Made by a program: the position numbers and the translations under genes
Shown here: positions 23,671 to 31,455 of the stretch, one piece after another
Numbering within the stretch: the stretch's first letter is position 1
Layout of the letters: every line of letters starts with the position of its first letter
Notes under the pieces: generated by a model
What the model saw: only the letters and a program-made list of their open reading frames with translations
Databases searched by the model: none
What the model was told of the DNA's origin: nothing
Source: Petropleomorpha daqingensis
GTDB taxonomy: Bacteria > Actinomycetota > Actinomycetes > Mycobacteriales > Geodermatophilaceae
Direction: 5' to 3'
NCBI RefSeq assembly: GCF_013408985.1
Contig: NZ_JACBZT010000001.1
Coordinates: forward strand, 1,798,001-1,862,000
DNA length: 64,000 nucleotides

Positions 23671-24047
23671 GCCAGGTCGGCCAGCTGCCGCAGCGAGCGG
23701 CCGATCGCGTCGCGCTGGGCGTCCAGCCGGTGCGATTCGCTCTCGGGCAGCTCCACCCGGACGTCGATGTCGGTGCCGCCGGTCCGCTCCGCCAGCTGCC
23801 AGCAGACGTCGATGTCGGAGACCAGGCAGGAGATGGTGACCCGCCCGGCCTCGCGGTCGGTGCGCAGCAGCTGCGGCATCGGGAAGTCGGGATAGCCGGT
23901 CGGCCACAGGACGTAGGAGCCGGGGGAGTCGGTCCGCACCGTCTCCACGCCCACCCACCACTCGGGGAAGCGGGTGGGGTCGAACAGCAGCTTCCAGACC
24001 TCCTCGACAGCGGCGTCGGCGTGGCCGGTCAGTGCGAAGGCGGGCAC
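23661..24047 (-). CDS. SRPBCC/polyketide-cyclase-like lipid-binding protein
   Basis: 128 aa from GTG 24047 with gaggagg upstream. START/Bet v1-like features: N-terminal beta strand and helix (ALTGHADAAVEEVWKLLFDPTRFPEWWVGV), then beta strands and a long C-terminal helix (LDAQRDAIGRSLRQLADL). Binds or transforms an unknown hydrophobic ligand. It starts 19 bp inside the end of the SARP-AAA regulator gene, so the two are almost certainly co-translated; it may modulate or report the regulator's signal. Confidence 0.82.
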   Translation of the reverse strand: MPAFALTGHADAAVEEVWKLLFDPTRFPEWWVGVETVRTDSPGSYVLWPTGYPDFPMPQLLRTDREAGRVTISCLVSDIDVCWQLAERTGGTDIDVRVELPESESHRLDAQRDAIGRSLRQLADLAAG

Positions 24048-27000
24048 GGTTCCTCCTCGGGGACGGCGGCCAGCTCGGCCTCCACCCGGGCGAGCTCCCA
24101 GGCAGGGTCGACCAGCCCGACCACGGGCAGCCGGCCCAGGTCGACGAGGCTGGCCATCAGCTCCCGGCCGGGCTCGGGGCGGCCCAGCCGGCGCCACGCC
24201 GCGACCGACTCGGCGAGCCGGCGTCGCGCCTCGCGGAGATCCCCGGCGGCGAGCGCGACCAGGCCCTGCGCCCGCGCCATCCGGGGGACCAGCGCCCAGG
24301 GCTGGTCGCCGGGCCCGATCGGTTCCAGCGCGGCCGCACGGATCTCCGCCGCGGCCTCACCGGGCCGGCCGTCGCGGGCCAGGGCCTCGGCGCGGGCCAG
24401 CCGGCTGGCCGGCCGGCTGAACCGGGCCTGCCCGGCGAGCGCCGCGTCGAGCAGCTCGGCGGCCTCGGTCCACGCGCCGGTCGCCAGGGCGACCAGGCCG
24501 GCGTCGTAGCGGGCCAGGCCCAGGACCTCGTCGGAGTCGAGGCGTTCGGCGAGGGCCAGCTGCGCCCGGGCGCAGGCCAGCGCCTCGGCCGGCCGGCCGG
24601 TGCGCGAGAGCAGGTGGGCGCGGCCGGCCAGGCAGGGGACCGCGAGCACCGGGACGTCGCGGGTGAGCGCGACGGCGTGGTCGGCTACCCGCAGCGCGGC
24701 GGCCAGGTCGCCGGCGGCGGCGAGCGCGCAGGCGGCGGTCAGCAGGCCGGCGTACGCCTGGTCGGGGCGGGCGGCGCCCTCGAGGGCTGCGGCGCCGAGC
24801 TCCGCCTGGGCCTCCACCTCGGCGTAGCGGCCGGTGCGGATGAGCCACAGCAGCCGGGCGCTGTGCCGGTCGATGTCGAGGGTGGCGTCGCCCCCTGCGG
24901 CTCTCAGCAGCCCGGGCACCAGATCGGGGTCGCCGGCGGCGGCCGTGAGCTGCGCCAGTCCGGCGAGCGCCTCGGCCCGCAGCGCGGGCGCGTTCCCCGG
25001 GCCGAGCAGCTCCAGGGCACGGGTGTAGGCGGCCAGCCCGGCCGAGGGGTGGCAGAGCACCGACCGCATGACGGCACCGCGCCGGCACCACGCCGCCGCT
25101 CGTCCCGCGGGCGGCACGAGCGCGATCGCCGCCTCCCACTCGTGCTCGTAGTCCTCGCGCCGGCCGCGCCAGGCCTGCACCTCGGCCAGCTCCAGCCGCG
25201 GATCCGGGTCCTCAGGGGCGCAGTGGGCCGCCTCCGCCCAGAAGTCGGCCGCCTCGTCCAGCGTGCCGAGCTCGCGGGCGTGCCGGGCGGCGTCCCGCCA
25301 CCGGGGGCCGGCCAGGTCGTCGCGTCCGGCGCGCTGCAGGTGCCCGGCCACCTCCGCCGCCACGCGGGCGCGGGCGTCGCCGGCCGCGGCCTCGACCGCC
25401 ACCGCCAGCTGCACCGACCGGCGGCCCGGCTCGCGCACCAGGTCGCAGCGGGCCGCCTCGGCCAGCAGCGCGTGCCGGTAGCGCAGGCCGTCGTCCCCGG
25501 CGGACAGCAGCCCGGTGTCCTCGGCCGCCGCGAGGTCGTCCGGTCCGGCGACCGCGAGCGCGTCGACCTCCGCGGGGGACAGGGCCCGGCCGGCGACGGC
25601 GAGCAGCTCCAGCAGGTCGCGGGCCGGACGCGGGACCGGTCCGGCGGCGGCCCGGACGGCGGCGCGCAGCGTGAGCGGGAGCCCGCGGTCCCCGCCGGCC
25701 AGCAGGCGGGCCCGCTCGACCGCGAGCAGCGGACTGCCCTCGGCGCTGGCGACGACGCGGTCGACGTCGTCCTGCCCCAGCGGAGCGACGCTGCGCACCA
25801 CGGCGGCGATCTCCTCGGGCGCCAGCGCGTCGAGCACCAGCTCGGCGACCGGGACACCGCGGCGGGCGACGTCCGCGACCAGCGCGTCGGCGTCGGACCG
25901 GGCCGGGCGGTCGCGCCGCGTGAGCAGCAGCAGGACCGGCAGCGTGGCCACCCGGCGGGCGACGTGGGCGCACAGCGCGAGGCTGGCGCGGTCGGCGCCG
26001 TGCAGGTCCTCGGCGATCAGCAGCACCGGGGCGCCTCCGGCCGCCCACTCCACCAGCCGCAGGACGGCGTCGAAGACCCGCAGCCGTTCGAGCTCGGGCG
26101 AGGCGACCGGTGGTGGCAGGCCCGGGCCCCGCCCGAGCAGCACGGCCAGGTCGGACGCCAGCCGGCCGAGTTCGGGCGGCCACCCGGCGGAGGGCGGCGG
26201 GGCCGGCACCTGCCGGGCGAGGGCGAGCGCGATCTCCGCCCACAGCCCCAGCGGCGCGGGCTCGCCGACGTCGACGGCCGCGCCGCCCGCGACCCGGCCG
26301 CCGGCGCCGCTCACCCGGTCGGCGAGCTCGGCGGTCAGCCGGGTCTTGCCGATCCCGGCCTCACCGGTGAGGACGACGACCCCGCCGCGGCCGTCGCGTG
26401 CCCGCGACCACGCCGCCGTGAGCGCGCTCAGCTCGGCCGACCGGCCGAACAGCGGTGCCCGTCGGGCGGCCGTGGCCGGGGCGCTGCGTCCCGGACCGCG
26501 CAGCTCGGCCAGCGCGGCGCGCAGCGCGGGTCCCGGTGCCACGCCGAACTCCTCGCGGAGCCGCGTGGCGAACTCCCGGCCGGCCGCCAGCGCGCCGGCA
26601 CGGTCCCCCGCCGCAGCCAGCCGGCGGACCAGCGCCGCGTGCGCCGGCTCCTCGAAGGGGGTCAGCCGGCAGCGGGTGCGCGACCAGCGGGCGGCGTCCT
26701 CCTCGCGTCCCGCCGACTCGGCGGCCGCCGCGGCCCGGTCCAGCACCGCGACCTGCCAGCGGCGGTGCTCGGCGCGCTCCTCGGCCGCCCAGTCGTCGCC
26801 GAACGACGGCAGCAGCTCGCCGCTGCAGCCGGCCGCCGCGCCGGCCGGGTCGTCCGCCGCGGTGTCGCGCAGCTCCGCCAGGTCCACCCGGACTCCGTCC
26901 GGGGCCAGGCCCACCCGAGACCGGGAGGCGGACAGCGCGTCCGGCCCCAGTGCCTGGCGCAGCGCCCAGACCGCCGTCCGCAGGTTCGCCCGGGCCGCGG

Positions 27001-27163
27001 AGGTGGTGGCCTCCGGCCAGAACCGGGCGGCCACGGCGTCCCGGTCGTGCGGGCCGGGGTGCAGGGCGAGGAAGGCGAGCAGGCGCGCGGGCGTGACCGG
27101 CAGGACCACGGCCCCACCGTCGCGCTCGACGGCGAACGTGCCCAGCAGCTGCACCTGCAGCAC
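24029..27163 (-). CDS. SARP-family regulator with BTAD and AAA/TPR domains (AfsR-like)
   Basis: 1044 aa. N-terminal winged-helix DNA-binding domain (about 1-90, LLGTFAVERDGGAVVLPVTP ...), bacterial transcriptional activator domain (about 95-235), AAA/NACHT-like ATPase with Walker A GEAGIGKTR (about 266), and a long Ala-rich helical repeat C-terminus of TPR type (about 560-1040). AfsR/large SARP proteins activate secondary metabolism or morphological genes as ATP-dependent switches. No biosynthetic cluster lies within this window; its closest partners are the overlapping SRPBCC gene and the divergent desaturase. The 27164-27349 gap is the shared promoter region. Confidence 0.9.
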   Translation of the reverse strand: MLQVQLLGTFAVERDGGAVVLPVTPARLLAFLALHPGPHDRDAVAARFWPEATTSAARANLRTAVWALRQALGPDALSASRSRVGLAPDGVRVDLAELRDTAADDPAGAAAGCSGELLPSFGDDWAAEERAEHRRWQVAVLDRAAAAAESAGREEDAARWSRTRCRLTPFEEPAHAALVRRLAAAGDRAGALAAGREFATRLREEFGVAPGPALRAALAELRGPGRSAPATAARRAPLFGRSAELSALTAAWSRARDGRGGVVVLTGEAGIGKTRLTAELADRVSGAGGRVAGGAAVDVGEPAPLGLWAEIALALARQVPAPPPSAGWPPELGRLASDLAVLLGRGPGLPPPVASPELERLRVFDAVLRLVEWAAGGAPVLLIAEDLHGADRASLALCAHVARRVATLPVLLLLTRRDRPARSDADALVADVARRGVPVAELVLDALAPEEIAAVVRSVAPLGQDDVDRVVASAEGSPLLAVERARLLAGGDRGLPLTLRAAVRAAAGPVPRPARDLLELLAVAGRALSPAEVDALAVAGPDDLAAAEDTGLLSAGDDGLRYRHALLAEAARCDLVREPGRRSVQLAVAVEAAAGDARARVAAEVAGHLQRAGRDDLAGPRWRDAARHARELGTLDEAADFWAEAAHCAPEDPDPRLELAEVQAWRGRREDYEHEWEAAIALVPPAGRAAAWCRRGAVMRSVLCHPSAGLAAYTRALELLGPGNAPALRAEALAGLAQLTAAAGDPDLVPGLLRAAGGDATLDIDRHSARLLWLIRTGRYAEVEAQAELGAAALEGAARPDQAYAGLLTAACALAAAGDLAAALRVADHAVALTRDVPVLAVPCLAGRAHLLSRTGRPAEALACARAQLALAERLDSDEVLGLARYDAGLVALATGAWTEAAELLDAALAGQARFSRPASRLARAEALARDGRPGEAAAEIRAAALEPIGPGDQPWALVPRMARAQGLVALAAGDLREARRRLAESVAAWRRLGRPEPGRELMASLVDLGRLPVVGLVDPAWELARVEAELAAVPEEEPCPPSH

Positions 27164-27349
27164 GGGCGCATCGTAGGGCCGTTCCGGCGTCAGGGCGGTC
27201 GCAAGATCGTCGGGCGGAACCTTCTGGGACCCCCTAGCGTCTGACTCCTAGGTGGCCGGGTCTTCCCGGTGCGTTCCCCGGTCGCCCGTGGGCCCGAGCG
27301 GGCCCCCACGCTGAGTTCCCCGGCGTGCTGCTGCGCGCCGAGGAGCCCC

Positions 27350-28369
27350 GTGACCGAGACCCTTCCCCGCCGGACCCGCAGCGACTACGCGGACCTCTCC
27401 GCCCGCATCAAGGCCGCGGGCCTGATGGAGCGGCGGACGCCCTACTACGTGCTCAAGTTCGCCCTCACGCTCGGCCTGTTCGCCGGCGGGTGGGTGGGCT
27501 TCGTGTTCCTCGGCGCCAGCTGGTGGCAGCTGCTCGTCGCGGCCTTCCTCGGGGTGATGAGCACCCAGGTGGCCATGCTCGGCCACGATGCCGGGCACAA
27601 GCAGGTGACCCGCACGCGCGCCAGCAGCTACCTGATCGGGATCACGCTGGGCAACCTGCTGACCGGGCTGAGCTTCGGGTGGTGGATCGACAAGCACAAC
27701 CGGCACCACGCGCACCCGAACCACGAGGAGCTCGACCCGGACGTCGCGCCCGCCGGGCCGCTGGTGTTCATGCCGGGGCAGGCCGACGACGGGCGGCGGG
27801 GCCTGCTGCGCTGGCTGACCCGGCACCAGGCGGTCGTGTTCTTCCCGATCCTGCTGCTCGAGGGCCTGAACCTGCACGTCGGCAGCTTCGAGGCGCTGCG
27901 CAACGGCACGGTCAAGACGAAGTGGCGCGAGGGCCTGCTGCTCGCCGTCCACGTGGTCGCCTTCGTCGGAGCACCGTTCCTCGTCCTCACGTGGGGCCAG
28001 GCGCTGCTGTTCCTCGCCGTCCACCAGGCGGTCTTCGGCTTCTACATGGGCTGCTCGTTCGCGCCCAACCACAAGGGCATGCCGCCGCTCACCGACGAGG
28101 AGGAGAAGGACTACCTCCGCCGCCAGGTGCTCACCTCGCGCAACGTGCGGGGCGGTTTCGTGACCGACTGGACGCTCGGCGGCCTCAACTACCAGATCGA
28201 GCACCACCTGTTCCCGAGCATGCCGCGGCCCAACCTGCGCCTGGCCAAGCCGGTCGTGGAGCGGTTCTGCGCCGAGCGCGGCGTCCGGTACGCCGAGACG
28301 AGCCTGGTCGACTCCTACCGCCAGGTCCTCCGCCACCTGGACGTGATCGGTCAGCCCACCCCGGCCTAG
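27350..28369 (+). CDS. Membrane fatty acid desaturase
   Basis: 339 aa from GTG 27350 with gaggag 4 bases upstream. All three histidine boxes of the acyl-lipid/acyl-CoA desaturase family are present: HDAGHKQ, HNRHH (in WWIDKHNRHHAHPNHEE) and QIEHHLFPSMPR. Two pairs of membrane segments surround them. It uses O2 and an electron donor to introduce a double bond into fatty acyl chains, usually for membrane fluidity at low temperature. No dedicated ferredoxin or reductase is adjacent. Its stop codon lies inside a 21-bp sequence repeated 132 bp downstream. Confidence 0.92.
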   Translation: MTETLPRRTRSDYADLSARIKAAGLMERRTPYYVLKFALTLGLFAGGWVGFVFLGASWWQLLVAAFLGVMSTQVAMLGHDAGHKQVTRTRASSYLIGITLGNLLTGLSFGWWIDKHNRHHAHPNHEELDPDVAPAGPLVFMPGQADDGRRGLLRWLTRHQAVVFFPILLLEGLNLHVGSFEALRNGTVKTKWREGLLLAVHVVAFVGAPFLVLTWGQALLFLAVHQAVFGFYMGCSFAPNHKGMPPLTDEEEKDYLRRQVLTSRNVRGGFVTDWTLGGLNYQIEHHLFPSMPRPNLRLAKPVVERFCAERGVRYAETSLVDSYRQVLRHLDVIGQPTPA

Positions 28370-28502
28370 AGGGCACGCACCGAGGTGGTCGACTGCGGTC
28401 TTGCGGTGTTGTGGAGGCTTTCGCGGTCGTACAGCACCGCAAGACCACGCGGAACACCGCAAGAGCGGAGTCGGCGGGGCCGTCAGCCCACCCCGGCCTA
28501 GA
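28350..28502. repeat. 21-bp direct repeats flanking a palindromic element
   Basis: An identical 21-bp sequence beginning GTCAGCCCACC and ending GGCCTAGA occurs at 28350-28370 and 28482-28502. The left copy contains the desaturase stop TAG; the right copy contains, on the other strand, the stop of the nucleoside hydrolase. The palindromic repeat at 28395-28468 lies between them, so this looks like an insertion or duplication unit. Confidence 0.8.
28395..28468 (-). repeat. Dispersed palindromic (REP-like) repeat, copy 1
   Basis: Arms built on CTTGCGGTGTT (28400-28410 and, inverted, 28453-28463). Read on the minus strand, the whole unit is closely similar over about 68 bp to the copy at 31093-31160. 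It lies between two convergent stops, where it could act as a terminator. Confidence 0.75.
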
Positions 28503-29448
28503 CGAGCGAGCGGGAGAGCCACTCCAGCCGCTCGACCAGGAACTCCACGGCGGCCGCGCTGTCGACGCTCTCGGCGACCTCGACCGCGTTCGGCGCGGTC
28601 GACACGGCCCGCCGGTCGACCACCGTCTGTCCCCGCGCCGCGCCGAGCGTCGTGTCGACGACGACGGACCGGCGCACGGTGCCCAGCGTCCCGGGCACGA
28701 TCGCCTCGGTGAGCGCGAGCGCGTCGTGCACGACCACCCCGGGCGTGCCGTAGGAGCTGCGCGCGTGGTCGAGGTACTGCTGCAGGATCGACGCCGCGGT
28801 CGCGCCGACCGGGCCGGACGCGGCGAACCGCGCGATGCCCGCCTCGGTGAGCACCGTGGGCACGGTGACGTCGAGGCCCACGAGGGTCGTCGGCAGCCCG
28901 GCGGTGAGCACCGCCTGCGCGGCCTCGGGGTCGGCCCAGACGTTGAACTCCGCCGCCGCGGTGACGTTGCCGCCCAGCGCCGCCGAGCCGCCCATGACCA
29001 CGAGCCGGCCGATCCGCTCGGCGGCCTCGGGGAAGACGCCGAGCAGCAGGGCCAGGTTGGTCAGCGGTCCGATGCTGGCCACGGTGACCGGCTCGGACGA
29101 GGAGAGCAGCAGGTCGGCCAGGGCCACCACCGCCGGTCGCGGGTCCAGCGCGGCCGGGGACGGCGGCAGCTGCACCCCGCCCAGGCCCGCGGCCCCGTGC
29201 ACGTGCCCGGCGCGCTCGGCCTGCGGGTGCACCAGCGAGGATCGGGCGCCGGCCGCGACCGGGATGTCCGCCCGCCCGCCGAGGTGCAGCACGCGCAGCG
29301 CGTTCTCCGTCGTCTGCGCCAGCTCCACGTTGCCGTGCACGGTGGTGACCAGCTTCAGGTCCACCTCCGGGCTGGCGATCGCCAACAGCAGCGCGAGGGC
29401 GTCGTCGATGCCCGGGTCGGTGTCGATCACGAGCGGGATGCGGGCCAC
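28498..29448 (-). CDS. Inosine-uridine-type nucleoside hydrolase
   Basis: 316 aa from GTG 29448 (MARIPLVIDTDPGIDDAL). The N-terminal DTDPGIDDALALLLA calcium/ribose-binding signature is diagnostic of the family. Other conserved parts are SIGPLTNLA, GRLVVMGG and AEFNVWADPEAA, and a C-terminal HDALAL. It hydrolyses ribonucleosides to base and ribose in purine/pyrimidine salvage; base preference cannot be read. It is convergent with the desaturase and followed upstream on the same strand by a DUF2807 lipoprotein (23 bp apart). Confidence 0.92.
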   Translation of the reverse strand: MARIPLVIDTDPGIDDALALLLAIASPEVDLKLVTTVHGNVELAQTTENALRVLHLGGRADIPVAAGARSSLVHPQAERAGHVHGAAGLGGVQLPPSPAALDPRPAVVALADLLLSSSEPVTVASIGPLTNLALLLGVFPEAAERIGRLVVMGGSAALGGNVTAAAEFNVWADPEAAQAVLTAGLPTTLVGLDVTVPTVLTEAGIARFAASGPVGATAASILQQYLDHARSSYGTPGVVVHDALALTEAIVPGTLGTVRRSVVVDTTLGAARGQTVVDRRAVSTAPNAVEVAESVDSAAAVEFLVERLEWLSRSLV

Positions 29449-29471
29449 CCGCCCATCCCAGCAGACGACGC

Positions 29472-30167
29472 TCAGCGCTCCTCGACCGTGCCGCTGCCCT
29501 CGATGTCGGTCTCCACGCTGGCCCCGCCGCCGTGGGTGATCGTGCCGCTGCCCTCGATGACCGCCTTGAGCGTGCCGGTGACCTGCACGTCGGCGGTGCC
29601 GCTGCCCGAGAGGGTCACCTCGGCGTCGGTGGAGTCGAGGTCCTTGGCCGCGTAGTCGCCGGAGCCGTCGATCTCCACGGTCTGCCGGTCGGCCCGGCCG
29701 GCGAGGGTGATCGCGCCCGACCCGGACAGGTCGACGGTGAGCGTGTCGACGTCGAGCCCCTCGGCGCGCACCTCCCCGGAGCCGGACAGGTCGATCCCGC
29801 TGAGCGCGCTCGGCGACGCGGCGCTGATGCTGCCGGAGCCGGACAGCTCCACGGCGTGCGCGGCGGGGAGGACCAGGTCGTAGCGGACCTCGCCGAGGTT
29901 GCCGACGGTGCCCGTCGTCCCGAGCACCAGCCGGTCGCCGTGCACCTCGCTGGTGAGGTGCCGCAGGACGTCGCGCCCGGCGGTGACCCGCAGCGACGGC
30001 GTCGAGCCGGTGGTCAGCGCGAGGTCTCCGCTGGTGGACAGCTCCACCTCCGACACGGCCGGGATGTCGCGGTCCTGCGAGCGCGTGGGACCCGGGTCGC
30101 CGGCGAAGGAGGACAGACCACACCCGGCGAGGAGGACGGCGAGAAGGGGCAGCAGCGTCCTGCGCAT
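29472..30167 (-). CDS. DUF2807 (head-GIN) beta-helical lipoprotein
   Basis: 231 aa from ATG 30167. Lipoprotein signal MRRTLLPLLAVLLAGCG with Cys at 16. The body repeats LSGSG, DLSGSGEV, DGSGDY and EGSGT at intervals of about 20 residues, the pattern of the DUF2807/GIN right-handed beta-helix domain. These are exported surface proteins of unknown function, sometimes called adhesin-like. Probably anchored outside the membrane. Divergent from the ATP-grasp gene at 30213 across 45 bp. Confidence 0.87.
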   Translation of the reverse strand: MRRTLLPLLAVLLAGCGLSSFAGDPGPTRSQDRDIPAVSEVELSTSGDLALTTGSTPSLRVTAGRDVLRHLTSEVHGDRLVLGTTGTVGNLGEVRYDLVLPAAHAVELSGSGSISAASPSALSGIDLSGSGEVRAEGLDVDTLTVDLSGSGAITLAGRADRQTVEIDGSGDYAAKDLDSTDAEVTLSGSGTADVQVTGTLKAVIEGSGTITHGGGASVETDIEGSGTVEER

Positions 30168-30212
30168 GGGGGGATGGTCCTCCGCTTCGGGCCGCCGGAG
30201 AGGATCTGAGGC

Positions 30213-31085
30213 ATGCCGCACGTCCTCCTCGCCAGCTGCGACCAGGCCCGCGGGCTCGACGACGACGAGCCGCTGCTGCTCGCCGCGCTCGCCGATGCCG
30301 GCGTGACGGCAGCAGCAGCGGACTGGGCCGATCCGAACGTGGACTGGGCCGCCGCGCAGGCCGTCGTCGTCCGCTCGACCTGGGACTACGCGCCGCGACG
30401 GGACGAGTTCCTCGCCTGGGCGCGACGGGTGGAGGCGGTCACGTCGCTGCACAACCCGGCCGCGGTGCTCGCGTGGAACACCGACAAGCGCTATCTCGCC
30501 GAGCTCGCGGCGGCGGGTCTGCAGGTCGTCCCGACCGCGTGGGCGGCCGAGCAGGCCGAGCTCCCGGCCGCGCTCGGGGCGTGGGACGGCGACGTCGTCG
30601 TCAAGCCGGCGGTCTCGGCCGGCGCCCGCGACACCGCCCGGTTCGCCCCGGCCGAGCGGGTGGCGGCCGGCGCGCTCGCGGCGCGGATCCTCGACAGCGG
30701 CCGCGCGGTCATGGTCCAGCCCTACCTGACCCTGCTCGACGGCGAGGGCGAGACCGGCCTGGTCTACCTCGACGGCGCGTACAGCCACGCCTTCGGCAAG
30801 GGCGCGCTGCTCGCGGGGGAGCCCCTGGGCCCGGGGCTGTTCGCCACGGAGACGATCACAGCCCGGACGGCGACGCCGGCCCAGCGGGAGGTCGGCGACG
30901 CCGTGCTGGCCGGCGTCTGCGAGCGGGCGGGCGCCGTGCCGCTCTACGCCCGCGTCGACCTCGTGCCGGGCGAGGACGGCGCGCCACGCGTGCTCGAGGT
31001 GGAGCTGACCGAGCCGAGCCTGAACCTGCCGGTCGCGCCCGGCGCGGCGCAGCGGCTGGCCGCCGCGATCACCGCCCGCCTCTAG
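30213..31085 (+). CDS. ATP-grasp superfamily protein
   Basis: 290 aa, ATG with gagagga upstream. The conserved STWDYAPRRDEFLAWARRV block, the ATP-binding lysine strand VVVKPAVSAGARDT and the acidic VLEVELTEPSLNL metal site mark an ATP-grasp ligase of the RimK/GshB-like superfamily. Such enzymes join a carboxylate to an amine through an acyl phosphate; the substrates are not evident. A peptide or small-molecule ligase is possible given the gamma-glutamyltransferase-like gene downstream, but they are separated by a repeat and a long gap. Confidence 0.85.
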   Translation: MPHVLLASCDQARGLDDDEPLLLAALADAGVTAAAADWADPNVDWAAAQAVVVRSTWDYAPRRDEFLAWARRVEAVTSLHNPAAVLAWNTDKRYLAELAAAGLQVVPTAWAAEQAELPAALGAWDGDVVVKPAVSAGARDTARFAPAERVAAGALAARILDSGRAVMVQPYLTLLDGEGETGLVYLDGAYSHAFGKGALLAGEPLGPGLFATETITARTATPAQREVGDAVLAGVCERAGAVPLYARVDLVPGEDGAPRVLEVELTEPSLNLPVAPGAAQRLAAAITARL

Positions 31086-31092
31086 CTCGCGG

Positions 31093-31160
31093 CTCTTGCG
31101 GTGTTCCGCAAGCTTGTGCGGTGCTGCACGACCGCGGAAGCACGAGGAACCCCGCAAGAG
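31093..31160 (+). repeat. Dispersed palindromic (REP-like) repeat, copy 2
   Basis: CTCTTGCGGTGTTCC (31093-31107) faces GGAACCCCGCAAGAG (31146-31160), 14 of 15 bases complementary. The interior GTGCGGTGCTGCACGACCGCG matches the inverse of copy 1 at most positions. It lies just after the ATP-grasp stop and could terminate it. Confidence 0.75.
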
Positions 31161-31455
31161 TGGGCAATCCGCCGTGAGCCGGGACGGCCGACACGCCGCG
31201 CGTGTCGGCGTCCCATTTCGGTGACAGCGGTTCCGGAATGGTCTTTTCGAGCGTGGCGAACGGCCTCTTGTCGACAAAGCTCTCGTCCGGAGAACGGGTC
31301 ACCACCAGGCATTCCGGGCCGGGGCAACGGTTCGGTCACGGGGATTCCAGGAGTGTCGGGAATGTGCCGAGAAAGCGCGCCCCGCCGCCTACTTTTCTCC
31401 TTGTCCGCAGCACCTTCCCCCCTGGCAGCGGACAGGACGTCGAAAGGAGGACGGC
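31161..31455 (+). promoter_or_regulatory. Long A/T-richer leader with three CCGGAATG-like motifs
   Basis: No gene is visible. CCGGAATG occurs at 31233-31240, inverted at 31310-31317, and as CGGGAATG at 31357-31364; this looks like a set of binding sites. A possible -10 TACTTT lies at 31390-31395, and a strong Shine-Dalgarno sequence aaaggagg precedes ATG 31456. Confidence 0.4.

Noticed and set aside
24032-27244. A 1070-codon plus-strand frame opposite the SARP-AAA regulator
   Set aside because: High-GC shadow without family motifs; the minus-strand frame has clear DNA-binding, BTAD and Walker motifs.
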